A stretch of 64,000 bases of DNA from Neobacillus sp. WH10. Its GTDB lineage: Bacteria; Bacillota; Bacilli; Bacillales; Cytobacillaceae. The position numbers and the translations under genes were made by a program. This document shows positions 35,146 through 42,117 of this stretch, one piece after another (positions within the stretch are counted from its first letter, which is position 1; every line of letters starts with the position of its first letter). The notes beneath the pieces were generated by a model, which worked only from the letters and a program-made list of their open reading frames with translations, made no database searches and was not told the DNA's origin. The stretch is from the NCBI RefSeq assembly GCF_030123405.1, contig NZ_CP126110.1, forward strand, positions 2,480,001-2,544,000. Reading direction: 5' to 3'.

Positions 35146-35757
35146 ATGCCGCCAATCGTTTCAGAATCATACAAAGAAAAGAAAAAGAAGGAGATCCTTT
35201 CAAGTGCACTGGCATGTTTCGCAAAGAAAGGATTTCAAGCAGCGACCATTGATGACATTGTTGAGCTTTCAGGTATTAGCAAAGGAGCAATTTATAATTA
35301 TTTTAAAAGTAAAGATGAAATATATTTAGAATTAATGATCACAGATACAGAGGAAACATTTGAAATATTAACAAAAGACCTGTCAGCCTGCCATAGTGCA
35401 ATTGAAAAAATGAATTATCTATTTGATGTGTACTTATCAGTGGACGTGTCGAGCAATAATTGGCAAGGCAAAACAATCGTGCACAATGAATTTAAACTGT
35501 ATGCAGCCAGAAATAAGGAATTAATGGAGACATTATCAGCAAGGAGAAATCATTTCTTTATCCAACTTTTTGCAGGGATCATAAAAGAAGGGCAGGAATC
35601 AGGGGAGTTCAACCTTGATCTGAATCCGGAGATGATGGCGAACCTTTTTTGGTCGATGATTGATGGAGTATTCTTTCAAACAATTTATAACGATTATCCC
35701 TATAAAGAAGTATTAACCGAGATGAAGCAGCTATTTTTGGAAAAAGTGAAAGTGTAG
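35146..35757 (+). CDS. TetR/AcrR-family transcriptional regulator
   Basis: The 203-residue protein has an N-terminal TetR helix-turn-helix: KKKEILSSALACFAKKGFQAATIDDIVELSGISKGAIYNYFKSKDEIY. The C-terminal ligand domain is all-helical. The ATG follows GGAGG. A 20-bp dyad of TetR-operator type lies 130 bp downstream of its stop, over the promoter of the yrzI-like gene, and is a likely binding site, though auto-regulation cannot be judged. Its effector is unknown. Confidence 0.92.
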   Translation: MPPIVSESYKEKKKKEILSSALACFAKKGFQAATIDDIVELSGISKGAIYNYFKSKDEIYLELMITDTEETFEILTKDLSACHSAIEKMNYLFDVYLSVDVSSNNWQGKTIVHNEFKLYAARNKELMETLSARRNHFFIQLFAGIIKEGQESGEFNLDLNPEMMANLFWSMIDGVFFQTIYNDYPYKEVLTEMKQLFLEKVKV

Positions 35758-35765
35758 ATGACAAG

Positions 35766-35795
35766 AAGGCAGGCAAAAACAGACCTGCTTTTTTT
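35766..35795 (+). terminator. Rho-independent terminator after the TetR gene
   Basis: GCAGG pairs with CCTGC, extended by AAG/TTT pairs, with a 10-nt loop and a run of seven T residues. Confidence 0.85.
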
Positions 35796-35856
35796 ATGTC
35801 GCTTTGATTCAGAAGTGGTTTAACATGCCTAAAAATGGAAAAGTAACCTTTTATTA

Positions 35857-35910
35857 TTGACAATTTTTAAGGATGGAAAATATAATAAAATAAACCGACT
35901 GGTCGTTTTA
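35857..35910 (+). promoter_or_regulatory. consensus sigma-A promoter overlapped by a TetR-type operator
   Basis: TTGACA (35857-35862) and TATAAT (35881-35886) are both perfect, with an 18-bp spacer. Directly downstream, TAAACCGACTGGTCGTTTTA (35891-35910) is a 20-bp dyad with one mismatched pair, of the ACCGAC-GTCGGT kind bound by many TetR proteins. It would cover the transcription start, so binding should block initiation. Confidence 0.85.
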
Positions 35911-35942
35911 AATTAGTTACCTTTAAAAAAGGGGGGAAGGAT

Positions 35943-36083
35943 ATGACAATCAATATTTTATTCTTTACAATCTCGATCAAAAAACGGAAGATAAGTCTTG
36001 AAGAAGCCATAAAGGAAGATATGGTTAATAAGCTCTATGAAAAAAATAAAGAAAAACAAATATCAATCCATCGTTTCATGTGA
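35943..36083 (+). CDS. yrzI: YrzI-like small protein
   Basis: The 46-residue protein MTINILFFTISIKKRKISLEE... ends in KQISIHRFM. Its length, the hydrophobic opening and the basic/acidic remainder (LYEKNKEK) fit the YrzI family of Bacillus small proteins as I remember it. The ATG follows GGGGGGAAGG. It lies 33 bp after a TetR-type operator on a consensus promoter, so it is probably the first gene under that repressor. Function unknown. Confidence 0.7.
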   Translation: MTINILFFTISIKKRKISLEEAIKEDMVNKLYEKNKEKQISIHRFM

Positions 36084-36188
36084 TAAATTTTTCAACTAGC
36101 ATATAATATTTAAAAAAAAGATAATGACCCCGTATCTTTTCATCACTCTCGAAACGTTATTAGGGTAGAGAGTGCAAAAGGAGTGAAA

Positions 36189-36884
36189 ATGATGTCACGC
36201 AAGCTTAGCCATTATAGCGGAGAAAGTTCACAACAGGATGATCTGTTGTGGATTGAATATTATCCAAAATTACAGCGATATTGTCGTTTTCTAACGCAAA
36301 ACTCTTGGGATGGAGACGATATCGCACAGGAGACTTATCTAAAGGCATTAAAATATCACCAGCAGCAAATGAGTTCTGCTTTGTTAAATAAAATCGCCTA
36401 TCATCATTGGGTGGATCTGCTGCGAAAAAGAAAAAATGAGACGATTGAAGCTGATTTGGACCATCAGATTCATGAATTAACAAATCAACTTGATGATATG
36501 ACACATGCAGTCGACCTTTTGCTGAAGCAATTTACCCCAAAGCAAGCCGTTATTTTTATGCTAAAAGAGGCGTTTCAATATCAATTGAAAGAAATAGCGG
36601 ATTTGTTAAACACCACTGAAATGGCTGTGAAAGCTAGTCTTCATCGGGTGAGAAAGCGTCTTGAAAAAGAGGATCAATCCTTTTCAGCCGAGTCCTTTTG
36701 GGATGTGGAAGAAAGGGAGCAGCTGTCGGACATTTTTTATGATGCCTTGAAAAATCAAGACCCAACTGACCTGATTGAATTCATTCCTACCATAATAAGC
36801 ATGAACGAAGTGACTAAGATCCATTCGAAATTACAACCTATTAAAACCTTCTCTCCTACAAGCACTCTCTGTATGGCGGCATAG
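36189..36884 (+). CDS. ECF-type RNA polymerase sigma factor with C-terminal extension
   Basis: The protein (231 residues from ATG 36189) has sigma region 2 (YYPKLQRYCRFLTQNSWDGDDIAQETYLKAL, HHWVDLLRKRKN) and region 4 (FTPKQAVIFMLKEAFQYQLKEIADLLNTTEMAVKASLHRVRKRL). About 60 residues follow region 4 (AESFWDVEEREQLSDIFYDALKN...), longer than a minimal ECF factor. AAAGGAG precedes ATG 36189 by 5 nt; GTG 36183 overlaps that site. No anti-sigma gene is adjacent. The next gene, clpP, starts 26 bp downstream, so the pair is probably one transcript. Confidence 0.88.
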   Translation: MMSRKLSHYSGESSQQDDLLWIEYYPKLQRYCRFLTQNSWDGDDIAQETYLKALKYHQQQMSSALLNKIAYHHWVDLLRKRKNETIEADLDHQIHELTNQLDDMTHAVDLLLKQFTPKQAVIFMLKEAFQYQLKEIADLLNTTEMAVKASLHRVRKRLEKEDQSFSAESFWDVEEREQLSDIFYDALKNQDPTDLIEFIPTIISMNEVTKIHSKLQPIKTFSPTSTLCMAA

Positions 36885-36910
36885 CCAAAAATGCTTCAAG
36901 GAGGATTTAG

Positions 36911-37492
36911 ATGAGTACCATTCCATATGTAATCGAACAATCAAACCGCGGTGAACGTTCCTACGATATTTATTCACGATTATTAAAGGACAGAATTATT
37001 ATCATCGGGGAAGAAATAAATGACCATACCGCCAATAGTGTGGTAGCCCAGTTATTATTTTTAGCTGCAGACGCTCCTGATAAAGAAATTTCTCTCTATA
37101 TTAATAGCCCAGGTGGATCAACCTCAGCAGGATTTGCCATTTTCGATACAATGCAATACATTAAGCCGGATATTCGAACGATTTGCACCGGGATGGCTGC
37201 CTCATTCGGGGCGATGCTACTGCTGGCGGGCACAAAGGGAAAACGGTACGCTTTGCCAAATAGCGAAATTATGATTCATCAGCCATTGGGCGGCGCAAGA
37301 GGGCAGGCAACAGAAATTGAAATTTCCGCCCGAAGAATCTTAAAGCTTAAAGAACATATAAATCAAATCATTTCCGAGCGATCCGGTCAGCCGGTTGATA
37401 AGGTGGCAAAAGATACGGATCGGGATTACTTCATGAGCGCTGAGGAAGCAAAAGAGTACGGGATCATCGATGATATTCTTTATCCAAAATGA
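36911..37492 (+). CDS. clpP: ATP-dependent Clp protease proteolytic subunit (probable second paralog)
   Basis: The 193-residue protein has the complete ClpP triad: Ser98 in GMAASFGAM, His123 in MIHQPLGG and Asp172 in DRDYFMS. It forms a tetradecameric serine protease fed by a Clp ATPase. It lies in one unit with an ECF-type sigma factor rather than in the usual clpP context, so it is probably an extra paralog of the housekeeping enzyme. ATG has AGGAGG 5 nt upstream. Strong terminator follows. Confidence 0.95.
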   Translation: MSTIPYVIEQSNRGERSYDIYSRLLKDRIIIIGEEINDHTANSVVAQLLFLAADAPDKEISLYINSPGGSTSAGFAIFDTMQYIKPDIRTICTGMAASFGAMLLLAGTKGKRYALPNSEIMIHQPLGGARGQATEIEISARRILKLKEHINQIISERSGQPVDKVAKDTDRDYFMSAEEAKEYGIIDDILYPK

Positions 37493-37522
37493 ATCTAAAA
37501 CGCGAATGTAAATCTGCCAAAG

Positions 37523-37560
37523 AAAGCAATGCGAGTCAACTTAAATCGCATTGCTTTTTT
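37523..37560 (+). terminator. Rho-independent terminator after clpP
   Basis: AAAGCAATGCGA pairs perfectly with TCGCATTGCTTT, followed by further T residues. Confidence 0.93.
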
Positions 37561-37629
37561 TATGTATTTTCGGAATTAGAATTTCTTAAACGTAGTTTAT
37601 TATAAAAATTAATTTTTCCACACTTTTTG

Positions 37630-37826
37630 CCTATCCTTGTCCGAATGAGACCTAGATTCAGACAGGATCAAGCTTTTATTGCCATGACTTGTCCGAATGA
37701 GCCATGTATTCCGACAGGCCCAAGCTTTTATTGCCTTTCCTTGTCCGAATAAGACCTGGATTCAGACAGGCCCAAGCTTTCTCCACCTTGCCCTGTCCGA
37801 ATAAGACCTACATTGAGACTGAATCC
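37630..37826. repeat. tandem array, four 52-bp units with internal hairpins
   Basis: TGTCCGAAT begins at 37638, 37690, 37742 and 37794, an exact 52-bp period. In each unit TGTCCGAAT can pair with ATTCAGACA (8 of 9), extended by CC/GG, around a loop such as GAGACCTGG. Units 1-3 share CAAGCTTTTATTG or a near variant; unit 4 is degenerate. The array fills the space between clpP and the broken tatC. Confidence 0.88.
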
Positions 37827-37931
37827 AGAATTAGGATGATACAAAATTTTATTGAAAAAAACATTGATACTATATAATTCATGATGAAAAAAATGAATTT
37901 ATTCAACTTGTAAACAGAAAGGTGTGAACCT

Positions 37932-38689
37932 TTGAAAGATAAAGAACTGAATTTAATTGAGCATATGGAGGAGTTACGAAAAAGATTAATCATTTCAGCA
38001 CTTGGTTTCGTAATATTTCTTATTCTAGCTATGGTTTATGTTAAAAATATTTATCTCTTTTTCATGGGGAATCTTGGTTATTAACTAATGGTTTTAGGGC
38101 CTAGTGATATTATTTGGATTTATTTCCACATCGCAACTGTTGTTGCTGTTGCTGGAACCATCCCCGTAGTTGGATGGCAAATATGGTTATTTATTAAACC
38201 AGCATTAAAGCCTTTTTTGAAAGGAAGGCTGCATTATCCTATATTCCGGCATTATTTTTCCTTTTTATTGGTGGTTTAGCATTTGGGTACTTTTTTGTAT
38301 TTCTGAATATTATGAGATTTTTAACGAATATGGGGAATGATCTATTTACAACTTCCTTTACAGCTGAAAAATATTTCGGTTTTTTGTTAGACATGACATT
38401 ACCCTTTGGAATTGCTTTTGAATTACCGCTTGTCATGATGTTATTGACAACAATTGGCCTAGTAAATCCGTTTCAAATAGTCAAGCTAAGGAAATATTTG
38501 TATTTTATCTTGGTAATCATTGCATCAATGATTTCTCCTCCTGAAATACTTTCTCATATTTCAGTAGCAATACCGCTAATTTTGTTATTTGAAATAAGTA
38601 TTTTATTGTCTAAAATCGTTTTTAAACGAAAGCAAAGACGTGTTAGTGTTGCAGCAATGGGAGTAGATTCAGAACAAGTCACGTACTAA
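37932..38689 (+). pseudogene. tatC: tatC, broken by a nonsense codon and a frameshift
   Basis: The sequence translates to TatC of the twin-arginine translocase: LIEHMEELRKRLIISALGFVIF, then MVLGPSDIIWIYFHIATVVAVAGTIPVVGWQIWLFIKPALKP, then ERKAALSYIPALFFLFIGGLAFGYFFVF and a C-terminal LRKYLYFILVIIASMISPPEILSHISVAIPLILLFEISILLS. A TAA at 38082-38084 stands where CAA (Gln) would fit, and a frame change occurs in a run of six T at 38213-38218. Two separate lesions argue for real decay; the homopolymer one alone could be a sequencing error. No tatA lies beside it. TTG start at 37932. Confidence 0.88.
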
Positions 38690-38722
38690 AACATTAATAA
38701 AATGATAATTCTTATAAAAGAT

Positions 38723-38749
38723 AGGGGACTCAAATGAGTTCCTTTTTTT
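38723..38749 (+). terminator. Rho-independent terminator after the tatC pseudogene
   Basis: AGGGGACTC pairs with GAGTTCCTT (two G-T pairs), AAAT loop and seven T residues. Confidence 0.8.
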
Positions 38750-38931
38750 GTATATAAATCCAAATATGAATATATTTATAAAAGAAAAAAGGATCTTCTG
38801 TTCCGTAATCATTAGCTAACCCAACCAATAATTCAGAAACAGGCCTTTGTTTATTTAATACAGAATGTTTAAAAGCAGGAGATGTCCAATCATATATAGA
38901 AGATTCATTTATCCAAATCTAGGAGGCCCTA

Positions 38932-39411
38932 ATGAATACAATGATAAATGATAATTGGAAAAATGATAGGATTGCATCAGCACATCGCGGGGAAAACCCA
39001 ATGGTATTAGCCAAATTAAAAAGTGGCTTTGCTGTGATCGGAGATACTCAATTTCTTCCGGGCTATTGCCTCCTTTTACCTTTTGAGAAAGTCAGCACAT
39101 TAAATGATCTTGATTATAAACAAAGAAGTGAGTATCTTCTCGATATGAGTTTAATTGGTGATGTGATCCAAGAAGTGTGTAATCCTAGAAGAATTAACTA
39201 TTCTATTTATGGAAACACAGATGTATTTTTGCATGCCCATATATTTCCTCGCTATGATTGGGAAGCGGATGAAAGAAAACCGATGCCTGTTTGGCAGTAT
39301 TCCAGTGAGATGTGGTGTGATGCCCAATTTCATTATTCAGAGGAGAAACATGGAAAATTAAAAGAAAAACTCAGTCAAAAACTTCAACAATTAATTAAAA
39401 ATGCCTATTAA
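38932..39411 (+). CDS. HIT-like (histidine triad) protein
   Basis: The 159-residue protein has FLHAHIFPRYDWE, a HIT-type His-x-His-x motif with the third His replaced by Phe-Pro, as in some Ap4A phosphorylase-like members, and upstream GFAVIGDTQFLPGYCLLLPFEKVSTLNDL. It probably hydrolyses or transfers nucleotides, but the altered motif leaves this open. GGAGG precedes the ATG. The interval 38750-38931 shows a minus-strand open stretch with no start codon, possibly a gene remnant. Confidence 0.75.
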   Translation: MNTMINDNWKNDRIASAHRGENPMVLAKLKSGFAVIGDTQFLPGYCLLLPFEKVSTLNDLDYKQRSEYLLDMSLIGDVIQEVCNPRRINYSIYGNTDVFLHAHIFPRYDWEADERKPMPVWQYSSEMWCDAQFHYSEEKHGKLKEKLSQKLQQLIKNAY

Positions 39412-39437
39412 GGTTTACTTAATCTGTTTCAGAAAAC

Positions 39438-39477
39438 AAATCGAGGAAAGCGGAATCAAGCTGCATTCCTCGATTTT
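39438..39477. terminator. bidirectional terminator between convergent genes
   Basis: AAATCGAGGAA pairs with TTCCTCGATTT between the HIT and AbrB-family genes; it lies partly inside the latter's 3' end. Confidence 0.8.
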
Positions 39478-40562
39478 CTATTTCTAGCTTTAAAAAACAA
39501 TCTTAGGAGCGGCGGTATAGCAAAATAGATAAAAAAGAGCCGGAATAATTGGTATCCAGTTACCATGGATAAATCGGCGTGGACTTCGTGGGCAAGAATG
39601 GCCATCTGATCCATTCCGCCGGGTGCCAAGCTTAATAAACTTGTGGAAGGTGTTATATCATAAAAATGAACAAGCAACAAGCCTAAACCCGTAGAGCCCA
39701 CAATCATGAGCAAACCACTAAGCAGTGCTAGGGTAATTATTTTTGCCTTATGCTCCAGTTTTTCGGGCTTCAATAATAAACCGATGTACCCGCCAATCAT
39801 AAATTGGGATACATCCAAAATCGGAGTCGTAAGTGCGGGTCCCTGCAGCCCTGAAATCGTGGCAACCGCTGTTCCTAGGATTGGACCTAAAATAAACGGT
39901 GTAGGAAATTTCAATTTCTTAGCAAGAAAAGCACAAACCACACAAATTAAGGTAAACAAAATGATATTGGGAAAAAGAGGAACAGTGTCTTGTACCGTCT
40001 TTTCTGCTAAATCCAAAGCAGTATGAGTAGGTGGATGGTTAAAAAACGGTCCCAAAATGAGAAATGGGACGAAGAAAATAATCATTATTAATCTGGCCAC
40101 TTGCAAGAACGTAACCGTGGTAATATCGATGCCTTTCATTTCTTCTGCAAAAATGATCATTTGCGATAGTCCTCCAGGAATGCTGCCAGTAAGTACAGTT
40201 GGATAATCCACTCCCGTAAGTTTGGAAACAACAAAGGCAATTCCAGCACAAAAACAAACTAATAAAACGGTCATTAACAGCATGGAAGGGAGTTTCGCCA
40301 TGATTTGCAGAAGAGCCTCTTTCGTGAAAGACAAACCGATCGAATACCCAACAATAATCAATCCTGTATCTCGAATGTATGACGGCCAATAATATTGAAA
40401 CTTTCCAAATTTGGAACCAATTAAAACAGCCGCCATTGGTCCAAGCAACCATGGAATCGGTGTATGAATCATGGAAAAAACAAGACCACCGATAAAGGCA
40501 GATAAAACGGTTATTGAAAAACGAAGCACCTTGCTGTCATGTTTTTTTGAAAGATCAATCAA
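39456..40562 (-). CDS. AbrB-family membrane protein (AbrB duplication domain transporter)
   Basis: The 368-residue membrane protein has two similar halves, each with a proline-glycine motif (TPIPWLLGPMAAVLIG and TPFILGPILGTAVA) and a PGG element (GSIPGGLSQM and LAPGGMDQM). This duplicated layout is the AbrB/ammonia-monooxygenase-like family (Pfam AbrB, not the AbrB regulator). Ten or more hydrophobic segments. Substrate unknown. ATG at 40562, upstream sequence A/T-rich. Confidence 0.88.
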   Translation of the reverse strand: MIDLSKKHDSKVLRFSITVLSAFIGGLVFSMIHTPIPWLLGPMAAVLIGSKFGKFQYYWPSYIRDTGLIIVGYSIGLSFTKEALLQIMAKLPSMLLMTVLLVCFCAGIAFVVSKLTGVDYPTVLTGSIPGGLSQMIIFAEEMKGIDITTVTFLQVARLIMIIFFVPFLILGPFFNHPPTHTALDLAEKTVQDTVPLFPNIILFTLICVVCAFLAKKLKFPTPFILGPILGTAVATISGLQGPALTTPILDVSQFMIGGYIGLLLKPEKLEHKAKIITLALLSGLLMIVGSTGLGLLLVHFYDITPSTSLLSLAPGGMDQMAILAHEVHADLSMVTGYQLFRLFFIYFAIPPLLRLFFKARNRKSRNAA

Positions 40563-41073
40563 GGAAAACCCTTCTATCTATAAAAATTTTTTACCCTCGC
40601 CCCTTTATTAAAGAGACTAGATATTTATGAAATTCAGCATCTATACAACTTTCCCTCAATAAATTCCCAGAGGTAGTCTAAACGTTTATGTACTATCATT
40701 CTATTATTTTATCATTTGGTTTAGTAAAAATTAAAGTACTGTTGCTCGAGGAAAAAACAAAGGTGGGAGGACCTTATTAATTGGACAAAGTGAACATTAT
40801 GGCTATTCGCAATTAGTGACTTCCGGTGTGTGGATGGCAAGGGTGATGTTATCAGATTTTTCATTACCATAAGTCAATACCTTCCGCCAACCTATGCAGC
40901 TTAAGGGTATGAAATTTTTCCAAAATACATCAGACGATTACCCCAGTTTTTTTCATTCATTAAAAAATGTTAACAATTCCATTAAATGAATGTGATTTAT
41001 GGGTATTTCGACAAAATTTGGGGTAAATCCTATCTATAATGCCTTTAAGTCTAATGGGTGGAGGGTTCAATTG
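40563..41073. other. intergenic stretch, no intact gene
   Basis: About 510 bp. A GGGAGG site near 40767 is followed by an open stretch of about 36 codons (plus strand, near 40772-40870) with no start codon fitting the site; it could be a remnant. Three ATCATT/ATTATT hexamers near 40695-40716 loosely recall Fur-type repeats. Nothing firmer is seen. Confidence 0.4.
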
Positions 41074-41280
41074 ATGAATCAAATACAACAAAATGAGCTT
41101 CAGCAAAAAAGACATCTATTAATTGATGAGCTCATAAAATCAGGGATTTATAAAATAAATAACAAGCACCTTTATGAATGGACTTTAAGCGAATTAGAGG
41201 AAGAATTTAAAGATATTGAAAAACAATTGGAAGGCGAGGAACAAACTCCGATTTCCTTGGATTCCTTCTTAAATACTTAG
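41074..41280 (+). CDS. fbpA: FbpA-type Fur-regulated basic protein
   Basis: The 68-residue protein MNQIQQNELQQKRHLLIDEL...SGIYKINNKHLYEWTLSELEEEF matches the FbpA family core (L-I-x-x-GIYK...LYELTLSELE). In B. subtilis, FbpA acts with the FsrA small RNA in iron sparing and is repressed by Fur. I start at ATG 41074, 8 nt after GGAGG; TTG 41071 is also possible. It is the last ordinary gene before the NRPS island; an iron link to the NRPS is only suggestive. Confidence 0.75.
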   Translation: MNQIQQNELQQKRHLLIDELIKSGIYKINNKHLYEWTLSELEEEFKDIEKQLEGEEQTPISLDSFLNT

Positions 41281-41957
41281 TACACGGAAAATTAATTATT
41301 CTAAGGAACCATCTCGTTTGTCTCAACAAAAAAGGCCGCCTAAATTGGCAGCCGAATCATAAAGGAAATCACCCTTAGAAGTTTGCTAGGGTTACTCATC
41401 GGTCATAGTGCTGGTCCTAATAAGGATGCCGGTTTAGTTTATCGAGCCCTAAATTGCCAAGGCTGAATAGTAGAGAATGTCCCCACTTTATCGATTTTAG
41501 CCGCCGGATCAGCCATTTCCATCCATATCCATTGTTGTTACTAGACCCATTGATTTCGTTTCTTAAAATTATGGTAAGAAATTATCTGTTTTTTGGTAAG
41601 GAGCATTTTGATGTATGGCTAGTTACTACAAGTGGTAATAAGTGAACACCGCTCAAAAGTGAATTTGTCTATTCTAAATACTCTAGTCATGTGGAATGCT
41701 GTGCGTTGTTAACTAAGGAATAGTACTCGGATACCACATTTACCTAGAAAAACACTATAGAAGTTCAAGCATCAATTCAACTTGAGCTTCTATTTTTCTT
41801 ATACTGACGATATTAGGTTCATATTGGGATGTAGCTCGTAGGGGCATTGTAGTTTTATGTCGTTTAATTACTAAAATAGAAGGATTTTGAAAATTTGTGT
41901 TGAATTAATGTAAATGCATTTTTTTACCAAGCGTTTATTAATGAGTAAAGATGGGAG

Positions 41958-42050
41958 GTGGACAAAATAAGGATAAGATGGGATAAACGGGCTATCGAGC
42001 TAATAGCACCATTGAGCAACTGGTATGAAGAAGTGAAATATACTCTATAA
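41958..42050 (+). CDS. possible 30-residue upstream ORF / leader peptide before the NRPS
   Basis: GTG start, reading MDKIRIRWDKRAIELIAPLSNWYEEVKYTL. Its stop codon lies inside the left arm of the inverted repeat that precedes the NRPS gene. The GGGAG near the start is too close to be a standard ribosome site, so expression is uncertain. It could be a leader peptide or a relic of a lost 5' part. No family recognised. Confidence 0.2.
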   Translation: MDKIRIRWDKRAIELIAPLSNWYEEVKYTL

Positions 42051-42078
42051 AATATGCTATTGTGTGCATATTTTATAG
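42045..42078. promoter_or_regulatory. 13-bp perfect inverted repeat upstream of the NRPS gene
   Basis: CTATAAAATATGC pairs with GCATATTTTATAG around an 8-nt loop (42058-42065). It ends 39 bp before the first ATG of the NRPS frame. Without a T run it looks more like an operator or mRNA structure than a terminator. Confidence 0.6.
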
Positions 42079-42117
42079 AAATAGGCAGAATAAAGATTAT
42101 CTGTATGTTGAAATAAA

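Larger units (their letters stand above)
41281..42117. other. non-coding stretch upstream of the NRPS gene
   Basis: About 840 bp without a convincing gene. It holds a minus-strand-oriented terminator shape: GGCTGCC/GGCGGCC stem with an AATTTA loop and T6 on the minus strand (41328-41353), an orphan since no minus-strand gene lies to its right. Further on are a 30-codon upstream frame (41958-42050) and a 13-bp inverted repeat (42045-42078). Confidence 0.6.

Noticed and set aside
37630..37826. CRISPR-like array after clpP
   Set aside because: The whole 52-bp unit repeats, including the part that would be a spacer.
38750..38931. about 60-codon minus-strand open stretch between tatC and the HIT gene
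   Set aside because: It has no start codon or ribosome site; at most a remnant of an unrecognised gene.
41454..41645. 63-codon frame upstream of the NRPS
   Set aside because: No ribosome site and a low-complexity hydrophobic/aromatic composition typical of chance frames in A/T-rich DNA.
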